DNA from: Sciurus carolinensis
Lineage: Eukaryota > Chordata > Mammalia > Rodentia > Sciuridae
Assembly: GCF_902686445.1 (NCBI RefSeq)
Contig: NC_062224.1
Coordinates: 47,677,156-47,741,155 of the forward strand
DNA length: 64,000 bases
Reading direction: 5' to 3'
Each line of letters starts with the position of its first letter. Positions within the stretch are counted from its first letter, which is position 1. The notes under the pieces are model-generated. The model was not told the origin of the DNA and did not search any database. It worked only from the letters and a program-made list of their open reading frames with translations. The position numbers and the translations under genes are program-made. Positions 62,858 to 64,000 of this stretch are shown piece after piece.

Positions 62858-62899
<42 letters not shown>
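62847..62899. repeat. (CA)n with CG core, Z-DNA-prone
   Basis: Fifty-three bases of strict purine-pyrimidine alternation with ACGCGCACGCGCGCAC near the left end. This alternation, especially CG, favours Z-DNA. Confidence 0.95.
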
Positions 62900-62901
<2 letters not shown>

Positions 62902-64000
62902 GTTCTAAAATAATTTTGTTGTTGTTGTTGTTTTGTTTGTTTTTTAAACAGTTAGTCAACTGTCTGTACTCTTCAGGCACAAGAGATAAACTAGATGTGC
63001 ACAGGGGACAGTCCAAGACAACACAATGCTCCAGTGAGGGGATGATGGATGCCCTGTTCAATGAATTTTAAGCAAGAGACCCCAGCCTGATTTTTGTGCT
63101 GGAGCCAGATCAAACCGTGGGGTACTAACACTGGCAGCGCTTGGATGCCCAGCTGGGGACAAACATGGCGGCTGTTTCCCAGCGAGCAGAAACACCCCAG
63201 GCAGTCACAAGCACTTTGCCCACATGAAATTCCAAAGGGAATTTCAAGAGGCAGAATATAATTATCTCCTTTGGAGTTTGGCACAGATAGGAGGATTAAA
63301 CAGTGCTGTCCTTTGTCCCCAAAATAAAACGTGCCAGTGGTTCTGCAGATTCAGCCAAGACATGAGGAGGGAGCCTGGAGTCTTGTTTGACTTCACTGTC
63401 CCCTTTTTCACCTCCGTACGTCACCAATTCCTATGTTCTCAGAAAACTAGAGGAGTCCTGAAGAGGACCCCTTTTATGTCACCTTACTACCACTTTGAAT
63501 GCTTTTTAGAAGAGGCCAGATATAAATGTTCAATAATGTTCCTGTGATCCACTGACTGTGACTTAGTAAAATTGAAGAACTGCTTAGAATACAATTCTCC
63601 AAAGCTTTGCTTTCCAAAGGCCATTTAAGATGGCAATTCTCTGTGTATCTGAGAACTGACGTATCTCATTTCCATAAACTTTACAATAATTAACACTTGT
63701 AATTAGGTCAGTAGGAAATTTACTACTGAGTATAAGTCTTGACAGCTTCCCCACTAGATACCTTCAGAGAATGAGTGAATGTCTATTACCCATTTGATTT
63801 ATGCCAAGCATACCTACAAGACAGACAAGGCCAGGACAAAGTACAAGTCCCTGGAAACTCACAACCTGTTTGCCTGAAGTATGGATGGGACTCTGTTCTC
63901 ATTTCCTTGTTCAAGTCATTCTTGCCATGACACTCCTTCCCATATTCTCCCTTTTGACCCTTCTGAGAAGGTCATCATCCTAAATGACTTTTCCCAGGTT
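62900..64000. other. Unique DNA to window end, no gene seen
   Basis: No repeat beyond a short (TTG)n at 62917-62935. A 107-codon plus frame at 63224-63547 begins at a real ATG but has no recognised family and no splice context. The region 63180-63500 is GC-moderate and could include conserved non-coding sequence. Confidence 0.4.

Noticed and set aside
63224..63547. 107-codon plus-strand frame with a true ATG
   Set aside because: No recognised family, no splice signals at sensible places and no repeated conservation evidence available; kept as unique DNA.
1..64000. CRISPR arrays, operons or bacterial-type regulatory elements
   Set aside because: The sequence is mammalian; the direct repeats present are microsatellites, tandem duplications and transposon target sites.

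Overview
This window is nuclear DNA of a rodent in the squirrel family (Sciuridae). The diagnostic feature is the short interspersed elements (SINEs). Many are dimers made of a B1-like, 7SL-derived left half and an ID-like, tRNA-derived right half (the MEN-type composite). Others are free ID units with short A-rich or T-rich tails. LINE-1 (L1) fragments, MaLR-type LTRs, L2, MIR, an MLT1 LTR and hAT-Charlie relics confirm a placental mammal. The assignment rests on repeat recognition by eye, not on a database search.

No protein-coding gene can be demonstrated. Open frames are short (160 codons at most) and lie in repeats, in simple repeats, or in unique DNA without family resemblance. The window is best read as intergenic or deep-intronic. 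Three weak coding-like stretches are recorded: an exon-like block with both splice motifs (5794-5954, minus), an unexplained open frame between SINE pieces (46143-46369, plus), and a possible degraded retrocopy (16660-17160, minus).

Layout. 1-6360 is mostly unique with a few SINEs. 6360-12545 is repeat-dense, with SINEs, MaLR LTRs and a long degraded minus-strand L1. 12545-18120 is mainly unique, with L2, MIR and hAT relics. 18128-18475 is a well-preserved solo LTR with a perfect 6-bp target duplication. 19077-19607 is a 5'-truncated L1 with target duplications. 21644-21978 holds two SINEs inserted one after the other at the same target. 21989-28290 carries MaLR LTRs, microsatellites and two opposed LTR-like blocks. 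28500-33650 is the most repeat-poor part, with a G-quadruplex motif, a C-rich/G-rich inverted repeat and several short palindromes; it is the best candidate for regulatory DNA. 33660-38000 is SINE-rich, and 38000-43860 is mostly unique with a MER5A-like element and an MLT2-like LTR. 43860-47180 contains two solo LTRs, one inside a SINE. 49484-51180 is a nested locus in which an L1 carrying about 580 bp of 3'-transduced DNA has split a MEN SINE. 51390-59150 is repeat-dense. 59150-64000 is mostly unique and AT-rich, with a Z-DNA-prone (CA/CG)n tract.

The content is best understood as layers of retrotransposition: ancient L2, MIR, MLT1 and hAT; then MaLR and older L1; then sciurid SINEs; then the endogenous retroviral LTRs and the L1 transduction, the last of which interrupted existing SINEs.
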